A stretch of 64,000 nucleotides of DNA. It comes from Ornithinimicrobium cavernae (GTDB lineage: Bacteria > Actinomycetota > Actinomycetes > Actinomycetales > Dermatophilaceae). The stretch lies in NCBI RefSeq assembly GCF_003121625.1, contig NZ_QDDJ01000011.1:110954-174953 (forward strand), written 5' to 3'. Each line of letters starts with the position of its first letter. Positions within the stretch are counted from its first letter, which is position 1. The notes beneath the pieces were generated by a model. It saw only the letters and a list, made by a program, of their open reading frames with translations, had not been told where the DNA came from and ran no database searches. The position numbers were made by a program, and so were the translations under genes. Shown here in pieces: positions 35,494-47,648 of this stretch.

Positions 35494-36010
35494 ATGACAG
35501 CCATCACCACGACAGACCGCTACCGCACGCGCCTGGACGACGAGCCACAGGTGATCACCGCCGGGAGCCGGTGGTCCGCTCCATCTTCGAGGCGCACCTG
35601 AGCAACCCGGTGTCCTCGGCCATCGCCCACGACCCCCGGGGTTGTGGGCCGCGCCCGGCAGGTGCTCGGGTCGGAGGTCTACATCCACCAGAGCAGGGTG
35701 AACTTCAAACCCGGCTTCGACGGCAAGGAGTTCTCCTGGCACTCCGACTTCGAGACGTGGCACGCCGGACCGCAGGATCCTGCGTGAGTTCGCGGACCGC
35801 TACGGCATCGACGTGCTCACCGGTGGGGCAGGCGGTGCGACGATGTTCGACTCCAACTGCATGCACGTCTCCAACGGCAACGTGACGCCCTACCCGCGCT
35901 CCAACCTCTTCGTCGTCTTCAACTCCGTGGAGAACGCCTGCGTCGAGCCGTTCGCGGCGCCAGCGGCGCGGCCTGCCCATCTCGGGGCGCGCGACCACTC
36001 ACCGGTCTGG
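35494..36010 (+). pseudogene. ectD: Degenerate ectoine 5-hydroxylase (ectD)
   Basis: The reading frame opens at ATG 35494 (AAAGGA upstream) as MTAITTTDRYRTRLDDEPQ but homology then scatters over three frames. [14 protein letters not shown] and AIAHDPR (from about 35569) are in one frame. After an extra G near 35640, [20 protein letters not shown] and WHSDFETWH (the HxD iron motif) are in another. After a deletion near 35768, [20 protein letters not shown] and MHVSNGNVTPYPRSNLF (second iron His) follow in a third. Compared with intact EctD (about 290-300 residues), roughly 40-60 N-terminal residues and about 75 central residues are gone. A 2-oxoglutarate dioxygenase cannot be made from this. 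Confidence 0.92.
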
Positions 36011-36121
36011 GCGCCACGAGGGATAGCCTCACCTACCTGGCAGTTGGCCGGGCCCCTGCCTACCCTGGGGACGTACACCAGGGCCGGGCGGGGGCCCGGC
36101 CGCACCTGACTCAGGAGGATC

Positions 36122-37225
36122 ATGACCAGCGCCACCACGCCCTCGTCACAGGAGACCCGACGCTGGCGTCGCTACCTGGCCGACGAGCGTGCCGAGGCCC
36201 AGGTCTACCGTGCGCTCGCGGAGCGCCGCGACGGCGAGGAGCGAGAGATCCTGCTGGCCCTGGCCGAGGCGGAGAAGCGGCACGAGGCGCACTGGGTGGA
36301 GCTCCTCGGGGATGAGGTGGGCCGCCCCGTCCCACCCAGCGTGCACAACCGGGTTCTGGGCTTCCTGGCCAGGCGCTTCGGTTCGGTCTTCGTCCTCGCG
36401 CTCGCTCAGAGCGCCGAGGCGCGCACGCCCTACTTCACCGAGGCCGCCGCCACCCCGCAGATGGCGGCGGACGAGATGATCCACGAGGAGGTCCTGCGGG
36501 GTCTGGCGGCGCGTGGCCGCGCCCACATGACCGGCAACTTCCGCGCCGCGGTGTTCGGTGCCAACGACGGCCTGGTCTCCAACCTCGCGCTGGTCATGGG
36601 CATGGCCGGCACGGGCGCGTCGAGCGGCGTGGTGCTCGCAGCCGGAGTGGCGGGACTGCTGGCCGGCGCCCTGTCGATGGGCGCGGGGGAGTACATCTCG
36701 ATCCGGTCCGCCCGCGAGCTGCTGGCGGCCTCGCACCCGAGCCAGGACGCCCGGGCCGCCGTGCCCGAGCTCGACCTCGAGGAGAACGAGCTGACGCTGG
36801 TCTACCGCTCCCGGGGCATGGCCGACGACGAGGCGCGGTCCAAGGCGCACGAGGTGATGACGGCCGTCCACGGGCACCCGGAGCGACACCTCCCGGAGGG
36901 GGCGATGCCTGACGCGGTCGTCGATGTCGACGGTGACCACATCGGCAGCGCCTGGGGCGCGGCCACCTCGAGCTTCGGCTTCTTCTCCAGCGGGGCCCTC
37001 ATCCCGATCCTGCCCTTCGTGTTCGGGATGACCGGCTACCCGGCGCTGCTCGTGGCGGCGGTCCTCGTCGGGATGGCCCTCATGATCACCGGCAGCGTGG
37101 TCGGTCTGCTGTCGGGGGCCCCGCCGTTGCGGCGGGCCCTGCGACAGCTGGCGATCGGCTACGGCGCAGCCGCGCTCACCTACCTGCTGGGACTCGCCTT
37201 CGGGGCCAGCGGGCTGGTGACGTAA
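36122..37225 (+). CDS. Ferritin-like/VIT1 fusion iron transporter
   Basis: 367-aa two-domain membrane protein. Residues about 10-135 are a ferritin-like (rubrerythrin-type) domain with a di-iron pattern: Glu residues in LADERAEAQVYRAL, AEAEKRHEAHW and the second pair ADEMIHEEVLRGL. Residues about 140-367 are a CCC1/VIT1 transporter with GNFRAAVFGANDGLVSNLAL, GALSMGAGEYISIRSARELL and two C-terminal membrane spans. Relatives (MbfA in Rhizobiales) export iron. AGGAGG lies directly before the ATG. Monocistronic. Confidence 0.9.
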   Translation: MTSATTPSSQETRRWRRYLADERAEAQVYRALAERRDGEEREILLALAEAEKRHEAHWVELLGDEVGRPVPPSVHNRVLGFLARRFGSVFVLALAQSAEARTPYFTEAAATPQMAADEMIHEEVLRGLAARGRAHMTGNFRAAVFGANDGLVSNLALVMGMAGTGASSGVVLAAGVAGLLAGALSMGAGEYISIRSARELLAASHPSQDARAAVPELDLEENELTLVYRSRGMADDEARSKAHEVMTAVHGHPERHLPEGAMPDAVVDVDGDHIGSAWGAATSSFGFFSSGALIPILPFVFGMTGYPALLVAAVLVGMALMITGSVVGLLSGAPPLRRALRQLAIGYGAAALTYLLGLAFGASGLVT

Positions 37226-37251
37226 CAGCGCGGTCAGCCGCGCAGGAGCCG

Positions 37252-39465
<2,214 letters not shown>

Positions 39466-39472
39466 CCCATTC

Positions 39473-39604
39473 TTGGGGAGGTTTGGACCGCCCTGTGCGC
39501 AACTTTGGGGAAGTTCAGCCCGGTCCAATCCTCCCCAAGAAAGGGCTCGGACCGGTCCAAACCTCCCCAAAAAAGGGCTCGGACCGGTCCGGACCTCCCC
39601 ACAA
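39473..39604. repeat. Family-B 32-bp tandem repeat with 18-bp inverted arm, at a convergent gene end
   Basis: AAGGGCTCGGACCGGTCC starts at 39541 and again at 39573, 32 bases apart. TTGGGGAGGTTTGGACCG (39473-39490) is the perfect inverse of 39553-39570. The array fills the whole gap between the guaB1 and ppgK stops and could act as a bidirectional terminator. The CC(A/G)AACCTCCCCAA core also occurs in the cbs-metB array. Confidence 0.82.
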
Positions 39605-40369
39605 TTAGTGGGACGCCTGCCAGGCCGCGCCGATGATCCCCGCGTCGTTGCGCAGCGTCGCCGGGACGATCTCGGTGCGCAGGTCGAGCAGCGGCAGGAA
39701 CTTGTCGGCCTTCTTGGAGACCCCGCCGCCGACGATGATCAGGTCCGGCCAGAAGAGGTCCTCGACGTGCCGGTAGAAGCGTTGGAGCCGCTCGGCCCAC
39801 TCCTCCCAGGACAGGTCCTCGTCCTCCCGGACGCTGGCGGCGGCCCGGTGCTCGGCCTCCTCGCCATCCAGCTCCAGGTGGCCGAGCTCGGTGTTGGGCA
39901 CGAGCTGCCCGTTGAGGAAGAGGGCCGACCCGATGCCGGTGCCCAGCGTGGTGAGCAGCACGACGCCCTCGGTGTCCCTGCCCGCCCCGAAGCGCATCTC
40001 AGCGTGGCCGGCGGCGTCGGCGTCGTTCATCACCACGACAGGGCGTCCCAGCACCCTCGTGAACAGCGCGTCGGCATCGGCGTCGATCCACGAGTCGTCG
40101 ATGTTCGCGGCGCTCTTGGTCACGCCGTGGTGGACGACAGCGGGCACGGTGACGCCGACCGGTGAGTCCTCGCCGACCTCGTCGGTGAATCCTGCCGCGA
40201 CCTCGGCAACCACCTCCGCGACAGCCTCCGGGGTCGCCCTCGCCGGTGTGTCGATGCGGATCCGTTCGGTCGCGAACTCGCCCCTGCCCAGGTCGACGGG
40301 CGCGCCCTTGATGCCGCTGCCGCCGATGTCGATCCCGAGGACCAGTCCCTTGCCGGTGGCCTTGCCCAT
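39605..40369 (-). CDS. ppgK: Polyphosphate glucokinase
   Basis: 254-aa ROK-type sugar kinase that phosphorylates glucose with polyphosphate or ATP. The phosphate-1 loop is [15 protein letters not shown] (about residues 12-26), the catalytic Asp is in [15 protein letters not shown] (about 121) and the phosphate-2/ROK region is [12 protein letters not shown] with [12 protein letters not shown]. The family is typical of Actinobacteria. AGGAG lies upstream of the ATG at 40369. It runs in the same direction as map, 73 bases downstream. Confidence 0.93.
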   Translation of the reverse strand: MGKATGKGLVLGIDIGGSGIKGAPVDLGRGEFATERIRIDTPARATPEAVAEVVAEVAAGFTDEVGEDSPVGVTVPAVVHHGVTKSAANIDDSWIDADADALFTRVLGRPVVVMNDADAAGHAEMRFGAGRDTEGVVLLTTLGTGIGSALFLNGQLVPNTELGHLELDGEEAEHRAAASVREDEDLSWEEWAERLQRFYRHVEDLFWPDLIIVGGGVSKKADKFLPLLDLRTEIVPATLRNDAGIIGAAWQASH

Positions 40370-40442
40370 GCGCGTCTCCTTGTCGAGGTTGCCCGGTGCC
40401 GAGTTCACGTCGTGGGCTGCCGGGTGGCCGGAGCGGGGTCGC

Positions 40443-41306
40443 TCACGGCAGGGTCAGGATCTCGTTGCCGGTCTCGGTGATCAGGATCATGTGCTCGAAC
40501 TGCGCCGAGCGGCGCAGGTCGGCCGTGACCACGGTCCACCCGTCGCTCCACTCGGTCCAGTCGGGGGTGCCGAGGTTGAGCATCGGCTCGATTGTGAACG
40601 TCATCCCGGGCTCGATCAGCTGCGCGTACTCCGGCGCGGCGTCGTAGTGGGGGACGACCAGCCCGGAGTGGAAGCTCTCCCCGATGCCGTGACCGGTGTA
40701 GTCGCGGACCACGCCGTAGCCGAACCGCTTGGCGTAGGACTCGATGACCCGCCCGATCACATTGAGGGGCCGGCCCGGCAGGGCCGCCTTGATGGCGCGG
40801 CGCAGCGCCTCCTCGGTCCGCTCGACGAGCAGGCGGGACTCCTCGTCGACGTCGCCCACCAGGAACGTGGCGTTGTTGTCGCCGTGCACCCCGTGGATGA
40901 AGGCCGTGATGTCGACATTGACGATGTCACCGTCCTCCAGGGGGCGGGAGTCGGGGATGCCGTGGCAGATGACCTCGTTGACCGAGGTGCACAACGACTT
41001 GGGAAAACCGCGGTAGCCCAGCGTCGAGGGGTAGGCCCCGTGGTCGAGCAGGAACTCGTGCCCGATCCGGTCGAGCTCGTCCGTCGTCACGCCCGGAGCG
41101 ACCGCCCGGCCCACCTCGGCGAGCGCCTGGGCCCCGATCCGGCCGGCGATGCGCATCCGCTCGATCGTCTCCGCGTCCTTGACCTCCGAGCCGGTGAACC
41201 TCGCCGGAGCCGGCCGGTCGACATACTCGGGCCGCTCGATGGTCGTGGGGACGGGGCGGCGCGGGGAGACCCGTCCTGGGGCAACGGTTGCGGCGGTACT
41301 CGGCAT
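40443..41306 (-). CDS. map: Type I methionine aminopeptidase with N-terminal extension
   Basis: 287-aa metalloprotease removing initiator Met. Metal ligands: Asp in [20 protein letters not shown] (about 137 and 148), His in [11 protein letters not shown] (about 211), Glu in [10 protein letters not shown] (about 244) and Glu in [12 protein letters not shown] (about 275). About 35 extra N-terminal residues are rich in Pro ([19 protein letters not shown]), like the PxxP-bearing linker of mycobacterial MetAP1c. The ATG at 41306 is 7 bases after TAGACT (complement of 41314-41319), suggesting a leaderless mRNA. Confidence 0.94.
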   Translation of the reverse strand: MPSTAATVAPGRVSPRRPVPTTIERPEYVDRPAPARFTGSEVKDAETIERMRIAGRIGAQALAEVGRAVAPGVTTDELDRIGHEFLLDHGAYPSTLGYRGFPKSLCTSVNEVICHGIPDSRPLEDGDIVNVDITAFIHGVHGDNNATFLVGDVDEESRLLVERTEEALRRAIKAALPGRPLNVIGRVIESYAKRFGYGVVRDYTGHGIGESFHSGLVVPHYDAAPEYAQLIEPGMTFTIEPMLNLGTPDWTEWSDGWTVVTADLRRSAQFEHMILITETGNEILTLP

Positions 41307-41349
41307 ACGGTGGAGTCTAGGCAACAGGCCGACGGCAAGGAGACGCGCG

Positions 41350-41583
41350 ATGTCCTACTGGTTCAACATCAAGACCGGCAAGGTCGAGGCCCACGACGAT
41401 CCCGAGCGGGCCAAGGGCGGGGACCTGATGGGTCCCTACGAGACCGAGACCGAGGCCTCGACAGCCCTGGAGTCCGCCCGCAGGCGCACTGAGGAGTGGG
41501 ACGAGGCCGAGCGCCGCGAGCGGGAGTGGGAGACCGGGGACCCCGAGTCCAACACCTGGGACAACAACCCGCTCAACGGCTGA
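41350..41583 (+). CDS. Small acidic SPOR-like protein
   Basis: 77-aa hydrophilic protein beginning [20 protein letters not shown], then [20 protein letters not shown] and a run of Glu/Arg/Trp. It resembles small actinobacterial proteins annotated as SPOR-domain containing, which share the YWFN start and the MGPY(A/E)T segment; the SPOR assignment is weak. AGGAG lies upstream of the ATG. Divergent from map. Function unknown. Confidence 0.82.
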   Translation: MSYWFNIKTGKVEAHDDPERAKGGDLMGPYETETEASTALESARRRTEEWDEAERREREWETGDPESNTWDNNPLNG

Positions 41584-41787
41584 CCACCCGGCAGGTCACC
41601 GGTGGCTGGGGCAGGAACCCCGGTCACGGCGCCGAGGAGGAGCTGGACGTGCACACCTGAGTATGCCGAGGTGCCGGCGGGTGCGTCGGCGCCGCACGGG
41701 GCTGGTGCGGGAGGCCTCGCAGTGGGATCCTGACGGAGACCCCAGCAGGTGGGGCGTCTCGGCGGCACTCCCGTGGCAGGTGACCTG

Positions 41788-42381
41788 ATGAAGGTTGAGC
41801 AGATTCTCGCCCTGGCTCTCGGCCCACTCCTGACGGCCGCGATCGCCGGTCTCGGCGTGCTGCTCCAGGAGTGGCGTACGCAACGGCGCTGGGAGAACCG
41901 GGAGCGACTGATCCTGGAGCACGGCCTGCATGAGGTGTCCTTCATCGCGCAGTGGTCCCAGGCGCACGCGACCCTTGCCGACGGCGATCCGGAGCGTGAC
42001 CACAGGGTGGCGCGGGCGCTGGCAGACCTGGAGCGCGCGTACCTGTCCGTCGAGGAGAAGCTGCGGGCTGTACAGGCGGAGCGGCCGGAGCGGTCCGACC
42101 TGGTGTCCTTCGGTCGCTCGCTCCTCCTCCTCGGAGTGCGCCGGCGATGGGCCCGTGCCGTGCGCGTCACGTACTACCTGGGGCTGGGCTGGGTCGCCGT
42201 CAGCTCCGTCGTCATGATGACGGTGGACGCAGGCACCGGCCTGGCAGCCCAGGTCCTGATCGCGGTGCTCCTGACCTCTGTCTACGCGCTCCCTGTCTGG
42301 GGACTGCACCGCCTGACGCGCTGGCTCGATCGGCCGGCTGGCAGCCCCGTGCCCGGCCCGTCCGTGGCCGTCGCCTCGTAG
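41788..42381 (+). CDS. Putative membrane protein, unknown function
   Basis: 197-aa protein. One membrane segment is at the N-terminus (about residues 6-26), followed by a charged helical region (residues 28-105, ERLILEHGLHEVSFIAQWSQ) and two more segments (about 128-148 and 153-172). I do not recognise a family. Its codon use is less GC-biased than its neighbours, which could mean later acquisition. Upstream, 41584-41787 holds no recognisable feature apart from one GTATGCC heptamer at 41661. Confidence 0.6.
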   Translation: MKVEQILALALGPLLTAAIAGLGVLLQEWRTQRRWENRERLILEHGLHEVSFIAQWSQAHATLADGDPERDHRVARALADLERAYLSVEEKLRAVQAERPERSDLVSFGRSLLLLGVRRRWARAVRVTYYLGLGWVAVSSVVMMTVDAGTGLAAQVLIAVLLTSVYALPVWGLHRLTRWLDRPAGSPVPGPSVAVAS

Positions 42382-42461
42382 CCGCCCCTCGCTCGACGGC
42401 CCGGGTGCCGGTCAGGGCCGGGGTGCGGGGGATGAGCCCCGGCATACGGCAGGATGTGGCC

Positions 42462-43799
42462 ATGGATCGCCAGCAGGAGTACGTCCTCCGCACCATCGAG
42501 GAACGCGATATCAAGTTCGTGCGGCTGTGGTTCACCGACGTCCTGGGTGCCCTGAAGTCGGTAGCCGCCGCTCCGGCAGAGCTGGAGCAGGCCTTTCTCG
42601 AGGGCATCGGGATCGACGGGAGCTCCATCGAGGGCTTCACCCGCGTCTACGAGGCGGACATGATCGTCCAGCCGGACGCGAGCACCTTCACCGTGCTCCC
42701 GTGGCGTGGCGACAATCCCGGCACGGCCCGGATGTTCTGCGACATCCTCATGCCGGACGGCTCGCCGGCGGGCAGCGACTCCCGGCAGGTGCTGCGCCGG
42801 GCCCTGGACTCCGCGGCGGAGGACGGGTTCACGTTCTACACCCACCCCGAGATCGAGTTCTACCTGTTCAAGGAGCCCTACGACCCCAGCGTCGGCCCGG
42901 TCCCGATCGACCAGGCCGGCTACTTCGACCACGTCGCCCGCGGCGACGGCCACGACTTCCGACGCGCGGCGATCACGATGCTGGAGAAGATGGGCATCTC
43001 GGTGGAGTTCAGCCACCACGAGGGCGGCCCGGGCCAGAACGAGATCGACCTGCGCTACGCCGATGCCCTGTCCATGGCGGACAACATCATGACTTTCCGC
43101 ACGGTCGTGCGGGAGGTGGCGCTGCAGCACGGGGCGTTCGCCTCGTTCATGCCCAAGCCCCTGGCCGAGCACCCCGGGTCGGCGATGCACACCCACGTCT
43201 CCCTGTTCGAGGGCGACAGCAACGCCTTCTACGAGCCCAGCGCCAGCTACGAGCTGAGCACGACCGGCCGCCGGTTCACGGCGGGGGTGCTCCGGCACGC
43301 CGGGGAGATCACTGCCGTGACCAACCAGTGGGTCAACTCCTACAAGCGGATCTGGGGAGGCGGCGAGGCACCGGCCCACGTCTGCTGGGGGCACAACAAC
43401 CGCAGCGCCCTGGTTCGGGTCCCGATGTACAGCATCGGCAAGGGGCACAGCCGCCGCATCGAGATCCGCTCCCTGGACTCCGCCTGCAACCCCTACCTGG
43501 CCTTCGCGCTGATCCTGGCGGCCGGGCTCAAGGGGGTGCGTGAGGGCTATGAGCTCCCGCCGGAGGCCGAGGACGACGTCTGGGCCCTGACCAGCGGCGA
43601 GCGCCGGGCGATGGGCATCGAGGAGCTCCCGCAGTCCCTGTCCGAGGCGATCGCGGTGATGGAGTCCAGCGAGCTGGTCGCCGAGACGCTCGGCGAGACG
43701 ATGTTCGACTTCTTCCTGCGCAACAAGCGCCAGGAGTGGCACGACTACCGGGCCCAGGTCACGCCCTTCGAGCTGGACCGCTACCTCATCCGGCTGTGA
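42462..43799 (+). CDS. glnA2: Type I glutamine synthetase, GlnA2-like
   Basis: 445-aa glutamine synthetase. Motifs: GIDGSSIEGFTRVYEADM (about 50), the metal site HPEIEFYLFKEP (about 126), HHEGGPGQNEIDLRY (about 185-199), the ATP/glutamate loop MPKPLAEHPGSAMHTHVSLF and NRSALVRVP. It lacks the usual length of GlnA1 (about 470) and lies directly before glnE, as glnA2 does in Mycobacterium. A Tyr remains at the position corresponding to the adenylylation loop (EGYELPPEAEDD), but whether it is modified is unknown. The ATG is 6 bases after CAGGAT; its stop overlaps the glnE GTG. Confidence 0.92.
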   Translation: MDRQQEYVLRTIEERDIKFVRLWFTDVLGALKSVAAAPAELEQAFLEGIGIDGSSIEGFTRVYEADMIVQPDASTFTVLPWRGDNPGTARMFCDILMPDGSPAGSDSRQVLRRALDSAAEDGFTFYTHPEIEFYLFKEPYDPSVGPVPIDQAGYFDHVARGDGHDFRRAAITMLEKMGISVEFSHHEGGPGQNEIDLRYADALSMADNIMTFRTVVREVALQHGAFASFMPKPLAEHPGSAMHTHVSLFEGDSNAFYEPSASYELSTTGRRFTAGVLRHAGEITAVTNQWVNSYKRIWGGGEAPAHVCWGHNNRSALVRVPMYSIGKGHSRRIEIRSLDSACNPYLAFALILAAGLKGVREGYELPPEAEDDVWALTSGERRAMGIEELPQSLSEAIAVMESSELVAETLGETMFDFFLRNKRQEWHDYRAQVTPFELDRYLIRL

Positions 43800-46700
43800 C
43801 CTCACCGTCCCCGCCGCGGTCCGGCGGCCTGGTCCGCGCGGGGTTCACCGACCCGCGCCGGGCCGACCGGCTGATCGGGGAGCTGCTCGGCCGTATGCCG
43901 GGGGAGCCGGACAGCGCGGACCTCACCGCCGCCCTGTCTCGCGTGGCCGACCCGGACCAGGCCCTGTTGGGGGCGGTCCGGCTGGTCGAGGCCGATCCCG
44001 CCACGGGGGAGGTGCTCGCCGAGGAGGGGACGGCGCGGGACCGGGTCCTCGCAGTGCTCGGCGGATCCAGCGCGCTCGCCGACCACCTGGTGCGCCACCC
44101 CGAGCACACGACCGTCCTCGCCGACCCCGAGCCGTTCGGGCCCGGCCGGCTCATGCCCGACCAGGACGCGCTGTGTGAGCGGCTCGCCGCCGCCGTGGCC
44201 GGCCTGTCGGGCCGCGAGGGCATGGACGCGCTGCGCGTGGCCTACCGGCGTGAGCTGCTCCTGATCGCCGCCGTTGACCTGGTCTCCGACGACCCGGTCG
44301 GCCTGCTGCCCGACGTGGCCTCGGCGCTCGCCGACCTCGCGTGTGCCGCGCTCCACGCCGCCCTGCTCCTGGCCCGACAGGAGACCGAGGGGGCCGACTC
44401 GGTGAGGTTCTCGGTCATCGGGATGGGCAAGACCGGTGGGCGCGAGCTCAACTACATCTCCGACGTGGACGTCGTCTTCCTGGTGGCACCCGCGACGGAG
44501 GATGACCGGGACGGCGACGAGGGTGACCCGGCCGACGACGCCGGTGACCGCCCCGGCGACGCCGGGCGAGCGGCATACTCCGGCGTGGAGGACGCCGTGA
44601 CCATCGGCAACCACCTGGCCACCGCCGTGATGCGCATCTGCGGGCAGTCCACGGGGGAGGGGTCGCTGTGGCAGGTCGACGCGGCCCTGCGGCCCGAGGG
44701 GCGGAACGGGCCGCTGCTGCGCTCGCTCGACTCGCACCGCGAGTACTACCGGCGCTGGGCGCGGACGTGGGAGTTCCAGGCCCTGCTCAAGGCACGCCAC
44801 GCCGCCGGTGACGGCGGGCTCTCCCGGGAGTGGCTCGACCTGGTGCAGCCGATGGTGTGGGAGGCCAGCGCGCGCGACGGTTTCGTGGAGAACGTGCAGG
44901 CGATGCGCCGCCGGGTCGAGGAGCACGTGCCCGCCGGGGAGGCGCCGTGGCAGCTCAAGCTGGGGCCGGGCGGTCTGCGGGACATCGAGTTCAGTGTGCA
45001 GCTGCTGCAGCTCGTGCACGGCCGCACCGACGCCGACCTGCACTCCGGCACCACGCTCGAGGCTCTCGGCGCGCTCCGTGACGGGGGCTACGTCGCGCGC
45101 GACGACGCGCACGCCCTGGACGACGCCTACCGGTTCCTGCGGGTCCTGGAGCACCGGGTCCAGCTGCAGCGTCTGCGCCGCACGCACCTGATGCCCGCCA
45201 CCGAGCACGACCAGCGCCGACTGGGGCGATCGCTGGGCGAGCGGCGCGACCCGGCCACGAGCGTTGTCCAGCGGTGGCGGGCGCAGCAGCGGGAGGTGCG
45301 CCGGCTGCACGAGCGACTCTTCTACCGTCCCCTGCTGGCTGCCGTGGCCAGGCTCAGCACCGACGAGGTCCGGCTCTCCCCGGAGGCCGCCCGAGAACGG
45401 CTCAACGCGCTGGGCTTCCGGGACCCGGCGGGCGCGATGCGCCACCTGGAGTCCCTCACCGACGGGGTGTCCCGCCGCGCCACGATCCAGCGTCACCTCC
45501 TGCCCGTCATGCTCGGCTGGTTCGCCGACGGCGCCGACCCGGACGCCGGCCTCCTCGCTTTCCGGCGGATCAGCGACACGCTGGGCACGACCCACTGGTA
45601 CCTGAAGATGCTGCGTGACGAGGGCAGCGCCGCCGAGCGGCTCGCCCACGTGCTCTCGACCAGCAGGTATGCCGTGGAGCTGCTGATCAGGGCCCCCGAG
45701 TCCGTCTCCCTGCTGGGCGAGGCGAGCGGCCTGCAACCGGTCAGTCGGGAGACCATGCGGGCCCGCATGGAGGCCGCCGCGGACCGGCACGACGACGTGG
45801 ACGACGCCTTCCGGGCGATCCGTGCCGTCCGCGCCCGGGAGCTGCTGCGGCTCGTGCTGGCCGACCTGGTCGGGGCCATCGACCAGCCCGCGCTGCGCGC
45901 CGCGCTGACCGAGCTCACCGACGAGCTGCTCGCGGCCGCCCTCGGCCTGGCCACCCGGGGCGTGGTGGGCTCCGCCGCCCCCTCCGTCCGGATGCTGATC
46001 ATGGGACTGGGTCGGCTCGGCGGTCGCGAGATGGGCTACGCCAGCGACGCCGATGTGCTGTTCGTCTACGAGCCCGTCGATGGTGCGGAGGGGGCCGGCG
46101 AGCAGGCCGCCGAGATCATCACGCGGTTGCGCAGGGGACTGTCCGGCAACGGCCCGGACCCGGTGCTGGAGATCGACGCCGACCTGCGACCGGAGGGGAA
46201 GTCCGGGCCCCTGGTGCGCAGCCTCGAGTCCTACGCGACCTACTACGAGCGCTGGTCGGCCGGGTGGGAGTCCCAGGCCCTGCTGAGGGCGCGGGCGGTC
46301 GCCGGCGACCAGGACCTCGCGCAGCGGTTCACAGCGCTGATCGAGCCGCTGCGCTGGCCGGAGGGGGGCATCGACCAGGGCGCGGTGCGCGACGTCCGTC
46401 GGCTCAAGGCACGCATGGAGGGGGAGCGACTGCCGCGCGGAGCCGATCCCAGGACGCACTTCAAGCTCGGTCTCGGCGGCCTCACCGACGTGGAGTGGGT
46501 GGTTCAGCTCACCCAGCTGCAGCACGCCCACCAGCACCCGGGGCTGCGCACGACGGGCACGCTGGCGGCCCTCCATGCCGCGGTCGAGGCGGGCCTGGTC
46601 ACCGAGGAGGACGCCTCGGTGCTGCGCCGGGCGTGGACCCTGGCCTCGCGCCTGCGGGACGCCGGCGTCCTGTGGCGCGGCCGCCCCGTCGAGTCCGTCC

Positions 46701-46960
46701 CCAGCGACAGCCGGGAGGCCGAGGGCGTGAGCCGCATCCTGGGCCGGCCGCCGGGACACGGTGGCGACCTCGCTGAGGAGTGGCGACGGACCGCCCGCCG
46801 CTGCCGGCAGGTCGTCGAGCAGCTGCTGTACGGCGGACCGCTCGGTCCCGACCACGCCGCGTCCGGCAGTGTCGAGGGCGTGCCCGGTCGCGGTGGCGGC
46901 TCCTGGCGCGGAACCGGCTCGGCGCAGCGTCGGCAACGGGGTGGTGGCTCACGCGGGTGA
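43796..46960 (+). CDS. glnE: Bifunctional glutamine synthetase adenylyltransferase/removase
   Basis: 1054-aa enzyme that adenylylates glutamine synthetase when nitrogen is ample and reverses it when nitrogen is scarce. Two nucleotidyltransferase domains are visible: GMGKTGGRELNYISDVDVVF (about residues 203-222) and GLGRLGGREMGYASDADVLF (about 736-755). Each is followed by a PII-uridylyltransferase-like helical domain with LGPGGLRDIEFSVQLLQL or LGLGGLTDVEWVVQLTQL. An Asp-rich insert (DDRDGDEGDPADDAGD) follows the first site. Its target GlnA1 is not in the window; glnA2 is co-transcribed through a GTGA overlap. Confidence 0.95.
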   Translation: MTSPSPPRSGGLVRAGFTDPRRADRLIGELLGRMPGEPDSADLTAALSRVADPDQALLGAVRLVEADPATGEVLAEEGTARDRVLAVLGGSSALADHLVRHPEHTTVLADPEPFGPGRLMPDQDALCERLAAAVAGLSGREGMDALRVAYRRELLLIAAVDLVSDDPVGLLPDVASALADLACAALHAALLLARQETEGADSVRFSVIGMGKTGGRELNYISDVDVVFLVAPATEDDRDGDEGDPADDAGDRPGDAGRAAYSGVEDAVTIGNHLATAVMRICGQSTGEGSLWQVDAALRPEGRNGPLLRSLDSHREYYRRWARTWEFQALLKARHAAGDGGLSREWLDLVQPMVWEASARDGFVENVQAMRRRVEEHVPAGEAPWQLKLGPGGLRDIEFSVQLLQLVHGRTDADLHSGTTLEALGALRDGGYVARDDAHALDDAYRFLRVLEHRVQLQRLRRTHLMPATEHDQRRLGRSLGERRDPATSVVQRWRAQQREVRRLHERLFYRPLLAAVARLSTDEVRLSPEAARERLNALGFRDPAGAMRHLESLTDGVSRRATIQRHLLPVMLGWFADGADPDAGLLAFRRISDTLGTTHWYLKMLRDEGSAAERLAHVLSTSRYAVELLIRAPESVSLLGEASGLQPVSRETMRARMEAAADRHDDVDDAFRAIRAVRARELLRLVLADLVGAIDQPALRAALTELTDELLAAALGLATRGVVGSAAPSVRMLIMGLGRLGGREMGYASDADVLFVYEPVDGAEGAGEQAAEIITRLRRGLSGNGPDPVLEIDADLRPEGKSGPLVRSLESYATYYERWSAGWESQALLRARAVAGDQDLAQRFTALIEPLRWPEGGIDQGAVRDVRRLKARMEGERLPRGADPRTHFKLGLGGLTDVEWVVQLTQLQHAHQHPGLRTTGTLAALHAAVEAGLVTEEDASVLRRAWTLASRLRDAGVLWRGRPVESVPSDSREAEGVSRILGRPPGHGGDLAEEWRRTARRCRQVVEQLLYGGPLGPDHAASGSVEGVPGRGGGSWRGTGSAQRRQRGGGSRG

Positions 46961-47018
46961 GTGGCAGGCAGGGCGTCGCGAGTCGTCCAGACCGTGCCGA
47001 CGTTCGTAGGATGGCAGG

Positions 47019-47648
47019 GTGCGCACCAGTCCCCGCCCCGACCCCGGGGACGATCCGGCTGGGCTGCTCCTGCTCCGCGGCCCCCTCCCCGACGTCTCCG
47101 CCTGGGTGCGTCGAGGCGTGGTGCCGGCCACGGTGGTGCCGATGCAGGGCTGGACCGCGGTCCTGCCCGAGCAGCGCTCCTTCGCTGATCCCCCCTACGC
47201 CGACGGCACGATGCTGCTGGCCGGCCGTCCGGTGCCGCGCAGGCTCGGACCGGCACTCGGCTTCTGGGTCCTCGACGGGCGCGCGGTCATCACGGTCCAG
47301 ACCCGCGGGCGCCGCGGGATCCGCTGGGTGGTGTGGGAGCCCGAGCGTGGCATCGTCTCCCCGCCGGGGCTGGCGGTCGCCGGCCCGGTGACCCTGCAGC
47401 GGCTGGCAGGTGGAGGAAGCCGCAGCGAGCTCGTCGAGATCCTGCACGAGCTGTATGTCCAGCCCGACCGGCTGCTCGCCGCCGTCGTCGCGGTGCTCGA
47501 GCTGCCGGGCGCCCGGCTACTGCTCGACTCCAGTGGCGTCACCGACCTTCCCGGCGCGGTCCCGGTGCTCCCGGCCCCCCGCCAGGTCGGCTACTTCAAC
47601 GATGCGGTGCGCGACGCCGTCGCCCTGCGCCAGGAGCTCGAGGCATGA
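47019..47648 (+). CDS. Conserved hypothetical protein upstream of priA
   Basis: 209-aa soluble protein I do not recognise. It has beta-rich character (VPATVVPMQGWTAVLPEQ, GFWVLDGRAVITVQTRGRR) and no signal peptide or membrane span. TAGGAT (47007-47012) ends 6 bases before the GTG, so a leaderless transcript is likely. It overlaps priA by ATGA, which suggests a joint role or simply coupling. Confidence 0.75.
   Translation: MRTSPRPDPGDDPAGLLLLRGPLPDVSAWVRRGVVPATVVPMQGWTAVLPEQRSFADPPYADGTMLLAGRPVPRRLGPALGFWVLDGRAVITVQTRGRRGIRWVVWEPERGIVSPPGLAVAGPVTLQRLAGGGSRSELVEILHELYVQPDRLLAAVVAVLELPGARLLLDSSGVTDLPGAVPVLPAPRQVGYFNDAVRDAVALRQELEA

Noticed and set aside
35494..36109. The ectD region as two or three small separate genes
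   Set aside because: Each piece aligns to successive parts of one EctD protein in different frames; none has the complete active site.
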